Positions 17,901-27,678 of a stretch of 64,000 bases of DNA are shown piece after piece; position 1 is the first letter of the stretch; the number at the start of each line of letters is the position of its first letter. The translations under genes and the position numbers were made by a program. This DNA comes from Clostridiales bacterium oral taxon 876 str. F0540. Lineage in GTDB: Bacteria; Bacillota; Clostridia; Clostridiales; Clostridiaceae. The stretch spans positions 62,001 through 126,000 of the forward strand of contig KE993501.1 of the NCBI GenBank assembly GCA_000466585.1. Direction: 5' to 3'. The notes under the pieces were generated by a model. The model was not told the origin of the DNA and did not search any database. It worked only from the letters and a program-made list of their open reading frames with translations.

Positions 17901-18311
17901 ATGATGAACAGAAGAAAATCTAGAGAAATTGCAATGAAGCTGCTTTTTGAAATGTACATAAAAAAGGAGAGTTATAACGATATATTTGAGAACTTTAAAG
18001 AAAATACAGATATGGATTTAAATGATGTTGACATGGATTACATATTCAGAGTGCTTAAAGGTGTAGAAGAAAATCAAAAGACTATAGATGATAAAATTGA
18101 GAAAAACTTAATTAATTGGAAGCTTAACAGAGTTTCTAAAATAGATTTGGCTATTTTAAGAACAAGTACATATGAGATTTTTTATGAGAACGACATACCG
18201 GATAAAGTATCAGTTAATGAAGGTATAGAACTTGCAAAGAAATATTCAGATGAAAAATCTTTTCAATTTATAAATGGTGTTCTTGGAAATATGATAAAAA
18301 ATAATATTTAA
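17901..18311 (+). CDS. nusB: Transcription antitermination factor NusB
   Basis: NusB binds boxA RNA with S10 in rRNA antitermination. The 136-residue all-helical protein has the family signature NRRKSREIAMKLLFE at the start and VSKIDLAILRTSTYEI near 70-85, then FINGVLGNM near the end. Two adjacent ATGs (17901 and 17904) are possible; the second has the better 7-base spacing from AGGAGG. Confidence 0.96.
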   Translation: MMNRRKSREIAMKLLFEMYIKKESYNDIFENFKENTDMDLNDVDMDYIFRVLKGVEENQKTIDDKIEKNLINWKLNRVSKIDLAILRTSTYEIFYENDIPDKVSVNEGIELAKKYSDEKSFQFINGVLGNMIKNNI

Positions 18312-18337
18312 TTTATCAGATTTTAGGGGGTAATTTT

Positions 18338-19186
18338 ATGGGAATGATTATTGATGGAAAAACAATAGCTGAAAAGTATAGAAAAGATATAATTAAATTC
18401 ACAGAAGAAAAAAAAAATAATTCCTTACGTGTTCCTTGCCTAGCTACAATTTTAGTTGGAGAAGATGGAGGCTCGTTATCCTATGCAAATAACCAGAAAA
18501 AGTTGTGCGAGAAGCTTGGTCTTATAAATAGGCAAATTATTGTAGAGTCATCAGTGAAAGAAGATAAGCTTATCGAAATAATTGAGGAACTAAATAGTGA
18601 TTGTAATGTAGATGGCATAATTGTTCAGCTTCCGCTGCCCGGTCATATTAATGAAAAGACAGTGACTTCACATATAAGCAGCAAAAAAGATGTTGATGGG
18701 CTAACCGACATAAATACAGGAAAGTTTTATAAAGGTGAAGATTGTTTTGTGCCATGTACTCCGCAAAGTATATTAAATTTGATTAAAACTACAGGTTGTG
18801 AAATCAAAGGCAAGCATGCAGTTATAGTTGGAAGAAGTAATATAGTTGGAAAACCTGCTGCTCAGCTTTTGTTAAATGAAAATGCGACGGTGACAATTTG
18901 CCATTCTAAAACCACTGATTTAAAAGAAGTATGCAAAACTGCTGATATACTTGTATGTGCTCTGGGCAAGCCCAATTTTATTACAAAGGAGTATATAAAA
19001 GAAGGCGCTGTAGTTATAGATGTAGGAACTAGCATGGTTAATGGAAAACTAACAGGAGATATATGCTTTGACGAAGTTATAGATGTAGCTGGTTTTTTAA
19101 CACCAGTACCCGGAGGAGTTGGAGCATTAACTACAACAATGCTTATAAAAAATACTTGTGAGGCAATGATTAAAAATGTATGTTAA
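18338..19186 (+). CDS. folD: Bifunctional methylenetetrahydrofolate dehydrogenase / cyclohydrolase
   Basis: FolD interconverts methylene-, methenyl- and 10-formyl-tetrahydrofolate in the cytoplasm. The 282 residues include the family motifs GGSLSYANNQKKLC, VQLPLPGH (about 99-106) and PCTPQS, the NAD(P) loop GRSNIVGKP (about 165-173) and PVPGGVGALTT near the C-terminus. It ends 11 bases inside xseA. Confidence 0.97.
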   Translation: MGMIIDGKTIAEKYRKDIIKFTEEKKNNSLRVPCLATILVGEDGGSLSYANNQKKLCEKLGLINRQIIVESSVKEDKLIEIIEELNSDCNVDGIIVQLPLPGHINEKTVTSHISSKKDVDGLTDINTGKFYKGEDCFVPCTPQSILNLIKTTGCEIKGKHAVIVGRSNIVGKPAAQLLLNENATVTICHSKTTDLKEVCKTADILVCALGKPNFITKEYIKEGAVVIDVGTSMVNGKLTGDICFDEVIDVAGFLTPVPGGVGALTTTMLIKNTCEAMIKNVC

Positions 19187-20381
19187 AACCTTAACTGTAT
19201 CTGCATTAAATAATTATATAAAGAAAACATTGGATGCTGATTTTATTTTAAATAACTTAAGCATTAAAGGAGAAATATCCAACTTAAAGCTGCATTCAAG
19301 CGGTCATATGTATTTTTCTTTAAAGGATGAAGGCAGCAAAATAAACTGTATAATGTTTAAATCTTATGCAGGCAGTTTGAAGTTTTTACCTAAGGATGGA
19401 GAATCTGTAATAGTTAAGGGAAAAGTATCCGTATATGAAAAGGATGGAGCTTATCAATTATATTGCACACAAATTACTCAATCCGGAGTTGGGGAACTTT
19501 ATATTGCTTTTCAAAAACTTAAAGAAAAGCTGGAAAAGCAGGGTTTGTTTGATGAAGAGAGAAAGAGACCTATACCTAAGTTTCCGAGAAGAATTGGAAT
19601 AGTAACTTCACCTACGGGTGCTGCAATAAGAGATATTATTAATGTTTCAACTAGAAGATATGCTGGTGTTAATATTCTTATTTATCCTGCACTGGTACAA
19701 GGATATAATGCAAGTGAAGATATAATTAAGGGTATTGAAACTCTTAATCAAATAGAAGATATAGATGTGATAATATTGGCAAGAGGCGGAGGATCATTAG
19801 AAGAACTTTGGGCATTTAATAATGAAGAACTTGCATATGCAATTTTCAACTCTAAGAAGCCGATTATTACAGGAGTTGGACATGAAACAGATTTTACAAT
19901 TGTTGATTTTGTAAGCGACAGAAGAGCACCCACGCCATCAGCAGCGGCTGAAATAGCTGTTCCTAATAAGGAAGAGCTTATAAGAGGAGTTAATACGTAC
20001 GAATCGTCTTTAAATATATATATTTATAATACTTTAAAGGATTATAGAAGTAAAATCGCAAGTATTAAAAAGACTTTGGATTTAAATAGTCCGGCTAATT
20101 TCATAATCAATCAATATAATTATATTGACAGACTACAAGATACTTTGACCTATAAGATGAAATTAATTTTACAAAACGAAAGGGAAGACCTGGGAAAATT
20201 GAACTCTCTTTTAAATGCACATAATCCTCTCAAAGTTCTTAATAAGGGATATGCTTTAATTCAAGATAATGACGGTAAAATAATTAGCGAAAAAAAGGAA
20301 CTTAAGAACAATGAGGAAGTTGTTATAACAGTAAAAGATGGAAAGGTTAAAGCCTGTTTAAATTCTATAACTGAAATATAG
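19176..20381 (+). CDS. xseA: Exodeoxyribonuclease VII large subunit
   Basis: XseA degrades single-stranded DNA together with XseB. The N-terminal OB fold (about 1-100) is followed by the catalytic domain with ARGGGSLEELWAFNNEE (about 202-218) and GVGHETDFTIVDFVSDRRAP (about 233-252), then a coiled-coil region. At 401 residues it is full length. It overlaps folD and is followed by xseB after 19 bases. Confidence 0.97.
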   Translation: MYVKTLTVSALNNYIKKTLDADFILNNLSIKGEISNLKLHSSGHMYFSLKDEGSKINCIMFKSYAGSLKFLPKDGESVIVKGKVSVYEKDGAYQLYCTQITQSGVGELYIAFQKLKEKLEKQGLFDEERKRPIPKFPRRIGIVTSPTGAAIRDIINVSTRRYAGVNILIYPALVQGYNASEDIIKGIETLNQIEDIDVIILARGGGSLEELWAFNNEELAYAIFNSKKPIITGVGHETDFTIVDFVSDRRAPTPSAAAEIAVPNKEELIRGVNTYESSLNIYIYNTLKDYRSKIASIKKTLDLNSPANFIINQYNYIDRLQDTLTYKMKLILQNEREDLGKLNSLLNAHNPLKVLNKGYALIQDNDGKIISEKKELKNNEEVVITVKDGKVKACLNSITEI

Positions 20382-20400
20382 CTAAGGAGAAAGAAGTAAA

Positions 20401-20622
20401 ATGGCAAAAAAAAATGAAAGTTTTGAAAGCATGATGAAGAAACTTGAAGAGATAGTAAGTTCCATGGATAATGATGCTCTAACCCTTGAACAGTCCATGA
20501 AACATTATGAAGAAGGCATAATACTCTGCAACAAGCTTTATAAAGTAATACATGAATCGGAAGAAAAAATTAAAATTTTAACTCAAAATAGAGAAGAAGA
20601 CTTCTTAGGTAGTGAGGAGTAA
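20401..20622 (+). CDS. xseB: Exodeoxyribonuclease VII small subunit
   Basis: The 73-residue helical hairpin has the family pattern FESMMKKLEEIVSSMDNDALTL, then YEEGIILCNK. It caps the XseA stalk. It ends 5 bases before ispA. Confidence 0.96.
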   Translation: MAKKNESFESMMKKLEEIVSSMDNDALTLEQSMKHYEEGIILCNKLYKVIHESEEKIKILTQNREEDFLGSEE

Positions 20623-20627
20623 AATAT

Positions 20628-21491
20628 ATGGAATCAATTAAGCTGAAGATCAATGATTATTTAAAAAGCTACTTTAAGAAAGATGTATCATTTAATAGAA
20701 ATTTGTATGATGCTATGGCTTATAGCATAAATTTAGGAGGCAAGCGAATAAGGCCCATATTAATGCTTTTAACCTACAGCATATATAACAATAACTATGA
20801 AAAAATAATGCCTATGGCAGCAGCTATAGAGATGATACATACTTATTCGTTGATTCATGATGATCTGCCGTGTATGGACGACGATGATTTAAGAAGAGGA
20901 AAGCCAACTAATCATAAGGTGTTTGGGGAAGCCTTAGCGGTTCTTGCAGGTGATGCGCTTTTAAATGAAGCTATGAATATAATGTTTGACTTCTGTATTA
21001 AAGAAGACAAAAATTCACTTAGAGCTTGCAGAATAATATCACAGGCTGCAGGTGCTGAAGGAATGATCGGTGGTCAGGTAGTTGACATGTTAAGCGAGGG
21101 AAAGAGTATCTCAACTGAGGAACTTTTATATATGCATAGTAAAAAAACAGGAGAGCTTATAAAAGCATCCATATTAGCAGGTGCTGTAATGGGTGGTGCC
21201 TCCAATGAAGAAGAAATGCTTTTAAATAATTTTGGAGAAAAATTAGGGCTTGCTTTTCAGATTAAAGATGATATATTGGATGTGACAAGCAGCAAAGATG
21301 TTTTAGGGAAAACCGTCAATGCGGATGTTAATAATAATAAGACCAACTTTATTTCTACCTATGGATTAGAAAAATGCAAGGAGCTATGTGTAAGTCTGAC
21401 AAATGAATGTATAAATACTCTTAGTGCTATTGATAAAGATACAGCTGAACTTAAAAGGTTAACTGAATTTTTATTGAAGAGAGAGTTTTAG
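20628..21491 (+). CDS. ispA: Polyprenyl (farnesyl) diphosphate synthase
   Basis: The enzyme condenses IPP with DMAPP or GPP to make farnesyl diphosphate. The first aspartate-rich motif is in HDDLPCMDDDDLRRGKPT (about 81-98) and the second in QIKDDILD (about 211-218). GGKRIRPIL near residue 38 binds the diphosphate. The 287-residue length is typical of short-chain IspA. The xseB-ispA-dxs order is common in Firmicutes. Confidence 0.95.
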   Translation: MESIKLKINDYLKSYFKKDVSFNRNLYDAMAYSINLGGKRIRPILMLLTYSIYNNNYEKIMPMAAAIEMIHTYSLIHDDLPCMDDDDLRRGKPTNHKVFGEALAVLAGDALLNEAMNIMFDFCIKEDKNSLRACRIISQAAGAEGMIGGQVVDMLSEGKSISTEELLYMHSKKTGELIKASILAGAVMGGASNEEEMLLNNFGEKLGLAFQIKDDILDVTSSKDVLGKTVNADVNNNKTNFISTYGLEKCKELCVSLTNECINTLSAIDKDTAELKRLTEFLLKREF

Positions 21492-21545
21492 AAGTGTATT
21501 TTAAAACATGATTAATTATGCTATAATAAATTACAGTATTTAAGT

Positions 21546-21580
21546 CTACTAAGAAGATAATTAGTAGCTTTTATTTTATC
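21546..21580 (+). terminator. Possible terminator between ispA and dxs
   Basis: CTACTAA and TTAGTAG form a 7-bp stem followed by CTTTTATTTTA. A TATAAT-like box lies shortly upstream (about 21521-21526), so the hairpin might instead belong to a short leader transcript of dxs. Confidence 0.4.
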
Positions 21581-21718
21581 ACTTAAAAATATTATAAAAC
21601 TTTACATTTTATAAATTGTAGTGATACTATATGTGATAGGCTACAGTATAGAAATGCATGGAATAACTTTATAATACGCAGCACAAAATAAAATACTAAA
21701 GTTAAAGGACAGATAAGA

Positions 21719-23599
21719 ATGTATGAAATTTTAAATAAATACAAGGATGCACAGGATATTAAAAAAATGTCTTATGCACAATTAGATGTTTTTGCAGAGG
21801 AAATAAGACAATTACTTATAGATAAAGTTTCAAAAACAGGAGGTCATCTTGCTTCAAATTTAGGCGTAGTAGAACTGACCTTAAGTCTTTATAATGCATT
21901 TGATTTTACTAAGGATAAAATTGTTTGGGATGTAGGACATCAAGCATATGTTCATAAAATTCTTACCGGCAGAAAAGATAAATTTGATTCTCTTAAGAAA
22001 TATGGTGGTATCAGTGGTTTCCCTAAAAAAGAGGAGAGCAGCTTTGATATGTTTCAAACCGGGCATAGCAGTACATCTATTTCGGCTGCTTTAGGAATGG
22101 CCAGAGCAAGGGATCTAAGAAATGAGAAGCATGAAGTGGTAGCTGTAATAGGAGATGGTGCCCTTACCGGAGGCATGGCTTTAGAAGCATTAAATGATGT
22201 AGGATATAAAAAGACAAAGCTAGTTGTAATTTTAAACGATAATGAAATGTCAATTGGCAAGAATGTGGGGGGATTATCCACATATTTAAGCAAATTAAGA
22301 GCTGATCCAACTTATAATAAGTTTAAACGTGATTTCGACACTACACTTAGAAAGATTCCAAGTATAGGGAAAGGTGTAGCTGAGTCCATTGAGAAAATTA
22401 AAGACGGTATTAAGCAGGTAATTGTACCCAGCATGCTTTTTGAAGATATGGGCATTACTTACCTTGGGCCTATAGACGGGCATAATATAAAAGAATTAAC
22501 AAAGGTTATGTCGATGGCTAAAAGCATTAATGAGCCGGTAATTATTCACGTAGTAACCAAAAAAGGAAAAGGGTATTCCTACGCTGAGAATAATCCAGGA
22601 AAGTTCCACGGTATAGGACCCTTTGATTGCGACAGCGGGGAAATTTGTTCCGTTTCTGGAGAAAATTATTCTGGAACCTTTGGAAATGAACTTTTAAGGC
22701 TAGCTAAAGAAAACAAGAATATAGTTGCTATTACAGCTGCAATGAGAGATGGAACAGGGCTTAGCAAGTTTGCAGAAAAATTCCCGGAAAGATTTTTTGA
22801 TGTTGGAATTGCTGAACAGCATGCGGTAACTTTAGCTGCAGGACTTGCAACAGAAGGACTAAAGCCTGTATTTGCTGTATATTCTACATTTTTGCAAAGA
22901 GCATATGATCAAGTTCTTCATGATGTGTGCATACAAAATCTTCCTGTTATTTTTGCTATTGATAGAGCCGGAATTGTTGGAGAAGATGGTGAAACACATC
23001 AGGGAGTATTTGATATATCATACCTTTCTCATATGCCTAATTTAACAATTATGTCGCCAAAATGTTTAGATGAGTTAAGATATATGTTAGGCTGGGCTGT
23101 GAAACAAAAGTTTCCTATAGCTATACGATACCCAAGAGGAGGAGACCACTCTAATGTCAGCTTGGAACCATTAAAGGAATTTGCTAAAGGAAGATGGGAA
23201 ATTGTATATAGTGATAAAGAGAACAATAATCATAAAAAGGTGGTTGTTATTGCCTCAGGTAAAATGATACAGCATGCTTTCTTAGCTAAAGATAAGCTTG
23301 CTCAGCTTCCTGTGAGTTTAACCATTGTTAATGCGTGTTTTATCAAGCCTATTGATAAAGAACTCATTAAGGATTTTGCAGAGAAAAATTACGATATTAT
23401 TACTATTGAGGATAACGTTATACATGGAGGATTCGGCAGCGCAGTGCTTCAATATGTTTCAACCTTAAACAGTACTTCGAAAATAGTGAATTTAGGATTT
23501 AAAGACGAATTTATTACACATGGGAGTGTAGATATACTTTATAAGTTATACGGATTAGATGCTTCTGGGATAGCGGATAGTATAAGAAAGCTGATTTAA
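21719..23599 (+). CDS. dxs: 1-deoxy-D-xylulose-5-phosphate synthase
   Basis: Dxs is the thiamine-diphosphate enzyme that makes DXP from pyruvate and glyceraldehyde-3-phosphate, the first step of the MEP isoprenoid pathway. The ThDP motif GDGALTGGMALEALNDVG lies at about 143-160. The second domain has the transketolase-like DVGIAEQHAV segment and the third a transketolase C fold. At 626 residues it is full length. It sits with ispA, so two isoprenoid steps are adjacent. Confidence 0.97.
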   Translation: MYEILNKYKDAQDIKKMSYAQLDVFAEEIRQLLIDKVSKTGGHLASNLGVVELTLSLYNAFDFTKDKIVWDVGHQAYVHKILTGRKDKFDSLKKYGGISGFPKKEESSFDMFQTGHSSTSISAALGMARARDLRNEKHEVVAVIGDGALTGGMALEALNDVGYKKTKLVVILNDNEMSIGKNVGGLSTYLSKLRADPTYNKFKRDFDTTLRKIPSIGKGVAESIEKIKDGIKQVIVPSMLFEDMGITYLGPIDGHNIKELTKVMSMAKSINEPVIIHVVTKKGKGYSYAENNPGKFHGIGPFDCDSGEICSVSGENYSGTFGNELLRLAKENKNIVAITAAMRDGTGLSKFAEKFPERFFDVGIAEQHAVTLAAGLATEGLKPVFAVYSTFLQRAYDQVLHDVCIQNLPVIFAIDRAGIVGEDGETHQGVFDISYLSHMPNLTIMSPKCLDELRYMLGWAVKQKFPIAIRYPRGGDHSNVSLEPLKEFAKGRWEIVYSDKENNNHKKVVVIASGKMIQHAFLAKDKLAQLPVSLTIVNACFIKPIDKELIKDFAEKNYDIITIEDNVIHGGFGSAVLQYVSTLNSTSKIVNLGFKDEFITHGSVDILYKLYGLDASGIADSIRKLI

Positions 23600-23613
23600 A
23601 ATTGGAGGATAAT

Positions 23614-24426
23614 ATGACAGAAACAAAGGAACGATTAGATGTTCTGCTAGTTGAAAAAGGTATTTTCTCATCAAGGGAAAAAGCAAGAGCAAGCATCATG
23701 GCAGGACAAATATTTGTTGATGATCAAAGAGTAGACAAATGCGGAGAAAAAGTAAAAGTAAATTCAAACATTGAATTTAGGGGAGAGATGCTCCCCTATG
23801 TAAGCAGAGGCGGGCTTAAGCTTGAAAAAGCAATTAAGAAATTCAATATAGATTTGAAAGATAAGGTTTGTTTTGATATAGGTGCCTCAACTGGAGGATT
23901 TACGGACTGCATGCTTCAAAACGGAGCCAGCAGAGTTGCTTCTGTTGATGTAGGCTATGGTCAGTTTGCCTGGAAGCTTAGAACAGATCCAAGAGTTCTT
24001 TGTCTTGAAAGAACAAATGTAAGATACTTAACTTCTGAGCAGGTAGGTTTTATAGGAAACTTTGCAAGTATAGACGTTTCATTTATATCTTTAAAAAAAG
24101 TCATTCCTTCAGTCTTGGATCTATTAGATGAAAAAGGGGAAGTAGTAGCCTTAATAAAACCTCAGTTTGAGGCTGGTAGAGAGAATGTAGGGAAAAAAGG
24201 TGTTGTCAAAGATCCAGCGGTTCATAAACAAGTTATTAGTAATATAGTAAATTTTATTATAAGTTTGGACATGAATATAATAAACTTGGATTATTCTCCT
24301 ATAAGAGGACCTGAAGGTAATATAGAGTATCTTATATATTTTACTAAGGATAAGGAATATATATCTATATTTAATTCGGAAACAATTGAAAGTATTGTAA
24401 GTAAATCGCATGGAGAGCTAGATTAA
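23614..24426 (+). CDS. tlyA: TlyA family rRNA 2'-O-methyltransferase
   Basis: The N-terminal S4 RNA-binding domain (RLDVLLVEKGIFSSREKARA, about 6-25) is followed by an FtsJ-like methyltransferase with the SAM motif FDIGASTGGFTDCML. Old annotations call it hemolysin A. In mycobacteria TlyA methylates 16S and 23S rRNA; the target here is unproven. The ATG at 23614 follows TTGGAGGAT, so the TTG at 23602 is rejected. The gene lies between dxs and nadK as in other clostridia. Confidence 0.93.
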   Translation: MTETKERLDVLLVEKGIFSSREKARASIMAGQIFVDDQRVDKCGEKVKVNSNIEFRGEMLPYVSRGGLKLEKAIKKFNIDLKDKVCFDIGASTGGFTDCMLQNGASRVASVDVGYGQFAWKLRTDPRVLCLERTNVRYLTSEQVGFIGNFASIDVSFISLKKVIPSVLDLLDEKGEVVALIKPQFEAGRENVGKKGVVKDPAVHKQVISNIVNFIISLDMNIINLDYSPIRGPEGNIEYLIYFTKDKEYISIFNSETIESIVSKSHGELD

Positions 24427-24448
24427 CTGCCTTGTGAAGGGAGATACT

Positions 24449-25300
24449 ATGAAAAATATTGGTATAAATATAAATACTGAAAAAGATTCGAATGGTACAA
24501 TTCTAGATACTATAAAGAAAGATATAAAGAGTACAATTGCTGATTCTAATATTACAGTATTTGAAAATACTTCTGGACTTAGTAGAAAAGCTGTTGAAAA
24601 ATTGGATTTTATTATATCCTTAGGGGGAGACGGAACTCTTCTTGGGACTGCACGAGAGATAGCAGAATACAATGTGCCTATAATGGGAGTAAATATTGGT
24701 AATCTAGGTTTTCTTACAGAGGTTGAAAGTTCGGAGTTTTGTTACGCTATTGAAAGCATAAGCCGTGGAGATTACAAGATTGAAGAACGCATAATGCTTG
24801 AATGTACTATTTATAGCAGTGATACTTTAAAGAAATACATATGCTTGAATGATGTAGTTCTATCAAAAGGTGCTCTTTCGAGAATGGCAAAATATGAAAT
24901 ATATATTGATGATAAATTTTATTCTTCCTTTACAGCAGATGGTGTCATTGTTTCAACACCTACTGGGTCTACTGCCTATTCTTTATCGGCAGGTGGTCCG
25001 ATTATGTATCCTGATTTAAAGCTTATGTCCATAACGCCTATATGTCCGCATTCCTTAGGAATAAGAACAATGGTTATTGATGGCAAAAGTATGGTGGATA
25101 TAAATTTAAAGAAAAAATATGAAAGCATTTTTCTAACGGTAGATGGTCAAGAGTCTCAAGAATTAAAAGAAGATGATAGGATCACTGTTAGTATGAGCAA
25201 AGACATATGTAAATTAATTAAACTTGATAATTATGATTATTTTGATATATTAAGAAGAAAAATTACTTCGAGAACAAAAGAGTGTGAAGGTGGTAAATAA
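24449..25300 (+). CDS. nadK: NAD kinase
   Basis: NadK phosphorylates NAD to NADP. The diagnostic SLGGDGTLLGTAR (GGDGT motif, about 57-69) and the second-domain TPTGSTAYSLSAGGPI motif are present. The start at ATG 24449 follows AAGGGAG; the upstream in-frame GTG lies before that site. The stop overlaps the argR start by one base. Confidence 0.96.
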   Translation: MKNIGININTEKDSNGTILDTIKKDIKSTIADSNITVFENTSGLSRKAVEKLDFIISLGGDGTLLGTAREIAEYNVPIMGVNIGNLGFLTEVESSEFCYAIESISRGDYKIEERIMLECTIYSSDTLKKYICLNDVVLSKGALSRMAKYEIYIDDKFYSSFTADGVIVSTPTGSTAYSLSAGGPIMYPDLKLMSITPICPHSLGIRTMVIDGKSMVDINLKKKYESIFLTVDGQESQELKEDDRITVSMSKDICKLIKLDNYDYFDILRRKITSRTKECEGGK

Positions 25301-25761
25301 TGAAAGTTGCTAGACATGCTAAAATATTAGAAATTATAAACTCAAAGGATATTGAGACTCAAGAAGAATTAGCTTATGAGCTTGAAAAGTTAGGTATGGA
25401 TGTTACTCAGGCTACTGTTTCAAGAGATATTAAGGAGCTTAAACTTATTAAAGTACTGTCAAACAGCGGAAAATACAAATATGCATCTATATCGCCCGTA
25501 GAAAAGTTTTTATCGGATAAACTTGTTAATGTATTCAGCCAGACTGTTTTATCTGTAGAAAATATAGATAAGTTTATAATCGTTAAGACAATACCCGGGT
25601 CTGCTTCAGTTGCTGCTGAGGCTATTGATTCTTTAAATTTTGACGGAATAGCAGGAACAATAGCAGGTGATAACACTATATTTATTCTTGTTAGAACATT
25701 ACATCAGGCTAATCAGCTGGTTCAAAGAATTAAAAGAATGATAAGTGAACAGGAGGCTTAG
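25300..25761 (+). CDS. argR: Arginine repressor ArgR/AhrC
   Basis: The N-terminal winged helix (TQEELAYELEKLGMDVTQAT, then VSRDIKEL) binds ARG boxes. The C-terminal domain (GTIAGDNTIFILVR) binds arginine and hexamerises. The 153-residue length is typical. The nadK-argR-recN order is conserved in Firmicutes. The gene ends one base before the recN ATG. Confidence 0.97.
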   Translation: MKVARHAKILEIINSKDIETQEELAYELEKLGMDVTQATVSRDIKELKLIKVLSNSGKYKYASISPVEKFLSDKLVNVFSQTVLSVENIDKFIIVKTIPGSASVAAEAIDSLNFDGIAGTIAGDNTIFILVRTLHQANQLVQRIKRMISEQEA

Positions 25762-25762
25762 T

Positions 25763-27466
25763 ATGCTTCTGCAAATAAATATTAAAAACTTTGCACTCAT
25801 AGAAGACTTGACTATATCCTTTGATAACGGTTTTAATGTTTTAACAGGAGAAACAGGAGCAGGAAAATCTATTTTAATTGATGCGATAAATTATGTTCTT
25901 GGAGGAAAATTCAGCAGGGATTTAATTAGAACCGGTGAAGAAAAAACTTACGTAGAAGCTATATTTACAATCGAAAATGATAAAACAAAAAATATTTTAA
26001 AACAAATGGAAGTAGATTTCGATGATTTACTTATAATAAGCAGGGAAACTTTTCAGTCCGGAAAAAGTATAGCTAAGGTTAATGGAAAATCTCTAATACT
26101 ATCAAATATAAAAGCTATAAGCTCTACTTTGTTGGATATACATGGACAACATGAAAATCAAAATTTGTTAGACTCAGGAAATCATATTGTGTATCTGGAT
26201 TTATTTGGCGAGAAGGGCCTAATAGATGAGTTAAACTGCTATAATGACATGTACAAAGAATTTTTAAAAATAGAACATGAATTAGAAAAAATTCAAGGTA
26301 AAGAAGGAGAAAAAGAAAAGATTATTGACTTTTACAAATATCAACTTGAAGAAATTAATAAGGCCAAGTTAAAAGAAGAAGAAGATAAAGAACTTGAGAG
26401 TCAATATTCAATATTAGCTAATGCCGAAAAAATAAATAAGATACTAAGCAGCAGCTTTGAAATGCTCAGCAGCGGAAGCGACAATTCATTATCTGTAATT
26501 GATAGTTTGGGTATAGTAATAAAAGAGCTAAGAAGTATTGAAAGACATATTGGGAAAGCAAAAAATTTGGCAGACGGCCTAGAAGAAGCCTTTTATAATA
26601 TTGAAGAAAATTCAGAGGATATTAGGAAACTAAAAGAAAGTATTCAATACGATGAAGAAAAGCTTGAGATAATAAACAGCAGGATTTATCAGATAGGTTT
26701 GCTTAAGAAAAAATATGGAAATAGTATTGAAGATATACTTAAATATAGAAATAAGATAGAAAAAGAATATAATGAGATGGTAAACAGCAGTGAGATTATC
26801 GAAAAATTAAAATTTGAAAAAGATAAATTGTTAAGTAAGCTGAAAGATAAAGTGAAGAAGATTCATAATATAAGAGAAGATATTTCTGCAAAACTTGAAA
26901 CAGCAGTCATGGAAGAATTAAAGTATGTAGGACTTGAAAAAAGTACGTTTAAAATAGAAGTATCAGAAGTTGAAAGCTTTAATGAATACGGAAGCGATAA
27001 AGTACAATTTTTGATATCAACTAATCCGGGAGAACCGATTAAACCTCTTGAGAAAGTAGTATCCGGAGGCGAACTTTCCAGAATAATGCTTGCATTAAAA
27101 TCTGTATTTGTAGATAAGGATATGATACCATCTGTTATTTTTGATGAAATAGATGTTGGAATAAGCGGAAGAATAGCACAAAGTGTAGCTGAAAAAATGT
27201 ATACTATATCTAACAGACATCAGGTATTTTGTGTAACTCATCTTCCTCAGATTGCATGTATGTCTGACAGCCACTTTCTTATCTCTAAACAGGTAAATGA
27301 TGGTAAGACCTTTACTTTTGTACATAAAATGAATACAGAAGAAAAGCAGTCAGAAATAGCCAGAATGATCGGTGGCTCAGAAGTTACCAAACTTACTTTG
27401 GATCATTCAAAAGAATTAATATCTATGGCTGAACAAAAAAAAATTAATTTAAAAAGGCAAATTTAA
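25763..27466 (+). CDS. recN: DNA repair protein RecN
   Basis: RecN is an SMC-like ATPase that acts early at double-strand breaks. The Walker A GETGAGKSI lies at about 30-38. Two coiled-coil arms flank the centre, and the ABC signature SGGELSRIMLALK precedes the Walker B VIFDEIDVGISG near the C-terminus. The ATG at 25763 is preceded by AGGAGG, giving 567 residues. It closes the operon before a strong terminator. Confidence 0.96.
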   Translation: MLLQINIKNFALIEDLTISFDNGFNVLTGETGAGKSILIDAINYVLGGKFSRDLIRTGEEKTYVEAIFTIENDKTKNILKQMEVDFDDLLIISRETFQSGKSIAKVNGKSLILSNIKAISSTLLDIHGQHENQNLLDSGNHIVYLDLFGEKGLIDELNCYNDMYKEFLKIEHELEKIQGKEGEKEKIIDFYKYQLEEINKAKLKEEEDKELESQYSILANAEKINKILSSSFEMLSSGSDNSLSVIDSLGIVIKELRSIERHIGKAKNLADGLEEAFYNIEENSEDIRKLKESIQYDEEKLEIINSRIYQIGLLKKKYGNSIEDILKYRNKIEKEYNEMVNSSEIIEKLKFEKDKLLSKLKDKVKKIHNIREDISAKLETAVMEELKYVGLEKSTFKIEVSEVESFNEYGSDKVQFLISTNPGEPIKPLEKVVSGGELSRIMLALKSVFVDKDMIPSVIFDEIDVGISGRIAQSVAEKMYTISNRHQVFCVTHLPQIACMSDSHFLISKQVNDGKTFTFVHKMNTEEKQSEIARMIGGSEVTKLTLDHSKELISMAEQKKINLKRQI

Positions 27467-27494
27467 TAATAAAAAACAATATTTGTGGAAAAAT

Positions 27495-27530
27495 AAAGTT
27501 ATAACTGTAAAAAGTTATAACTTTTTTTAC
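27495..27530 (+). terminator. Terminator after recN
   Basis: AAAGTTATAAC and GTTATAACTTT form a perfect 11-bp stem followed by a T tract. Confidence 0.85.
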
Positions 27531-27593
27531 TTTAGTGATAATATATAACTTATTTTTTATCATTAATTACATTCTAAAACAATGTTTTAACAG

Positions 27594-27622
27594 TGCATGA
27601 AACTTTATAATAGGATAATAAT
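27594..27622 (+). promoter_or_regulatory. Candidate forespore (sigma-F/G) promoter of spoIVB
   Basis: TGCATGA at 27594 and GGATAATAAT from 27613 resemble forespore promoter elements, about 60 bases upstream of spoIVB. Spacing is slightly short of the usual. spoIVB is known to be transcribed by sigma-F and sigma-G in Bacillus. Confidence 0.35.
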
Positions 27623-27678
27623 ATATGCTGCAGGGTAACTTAAAGTTATAAAATCGTTAAGAGACAGGAGGCAAAAGC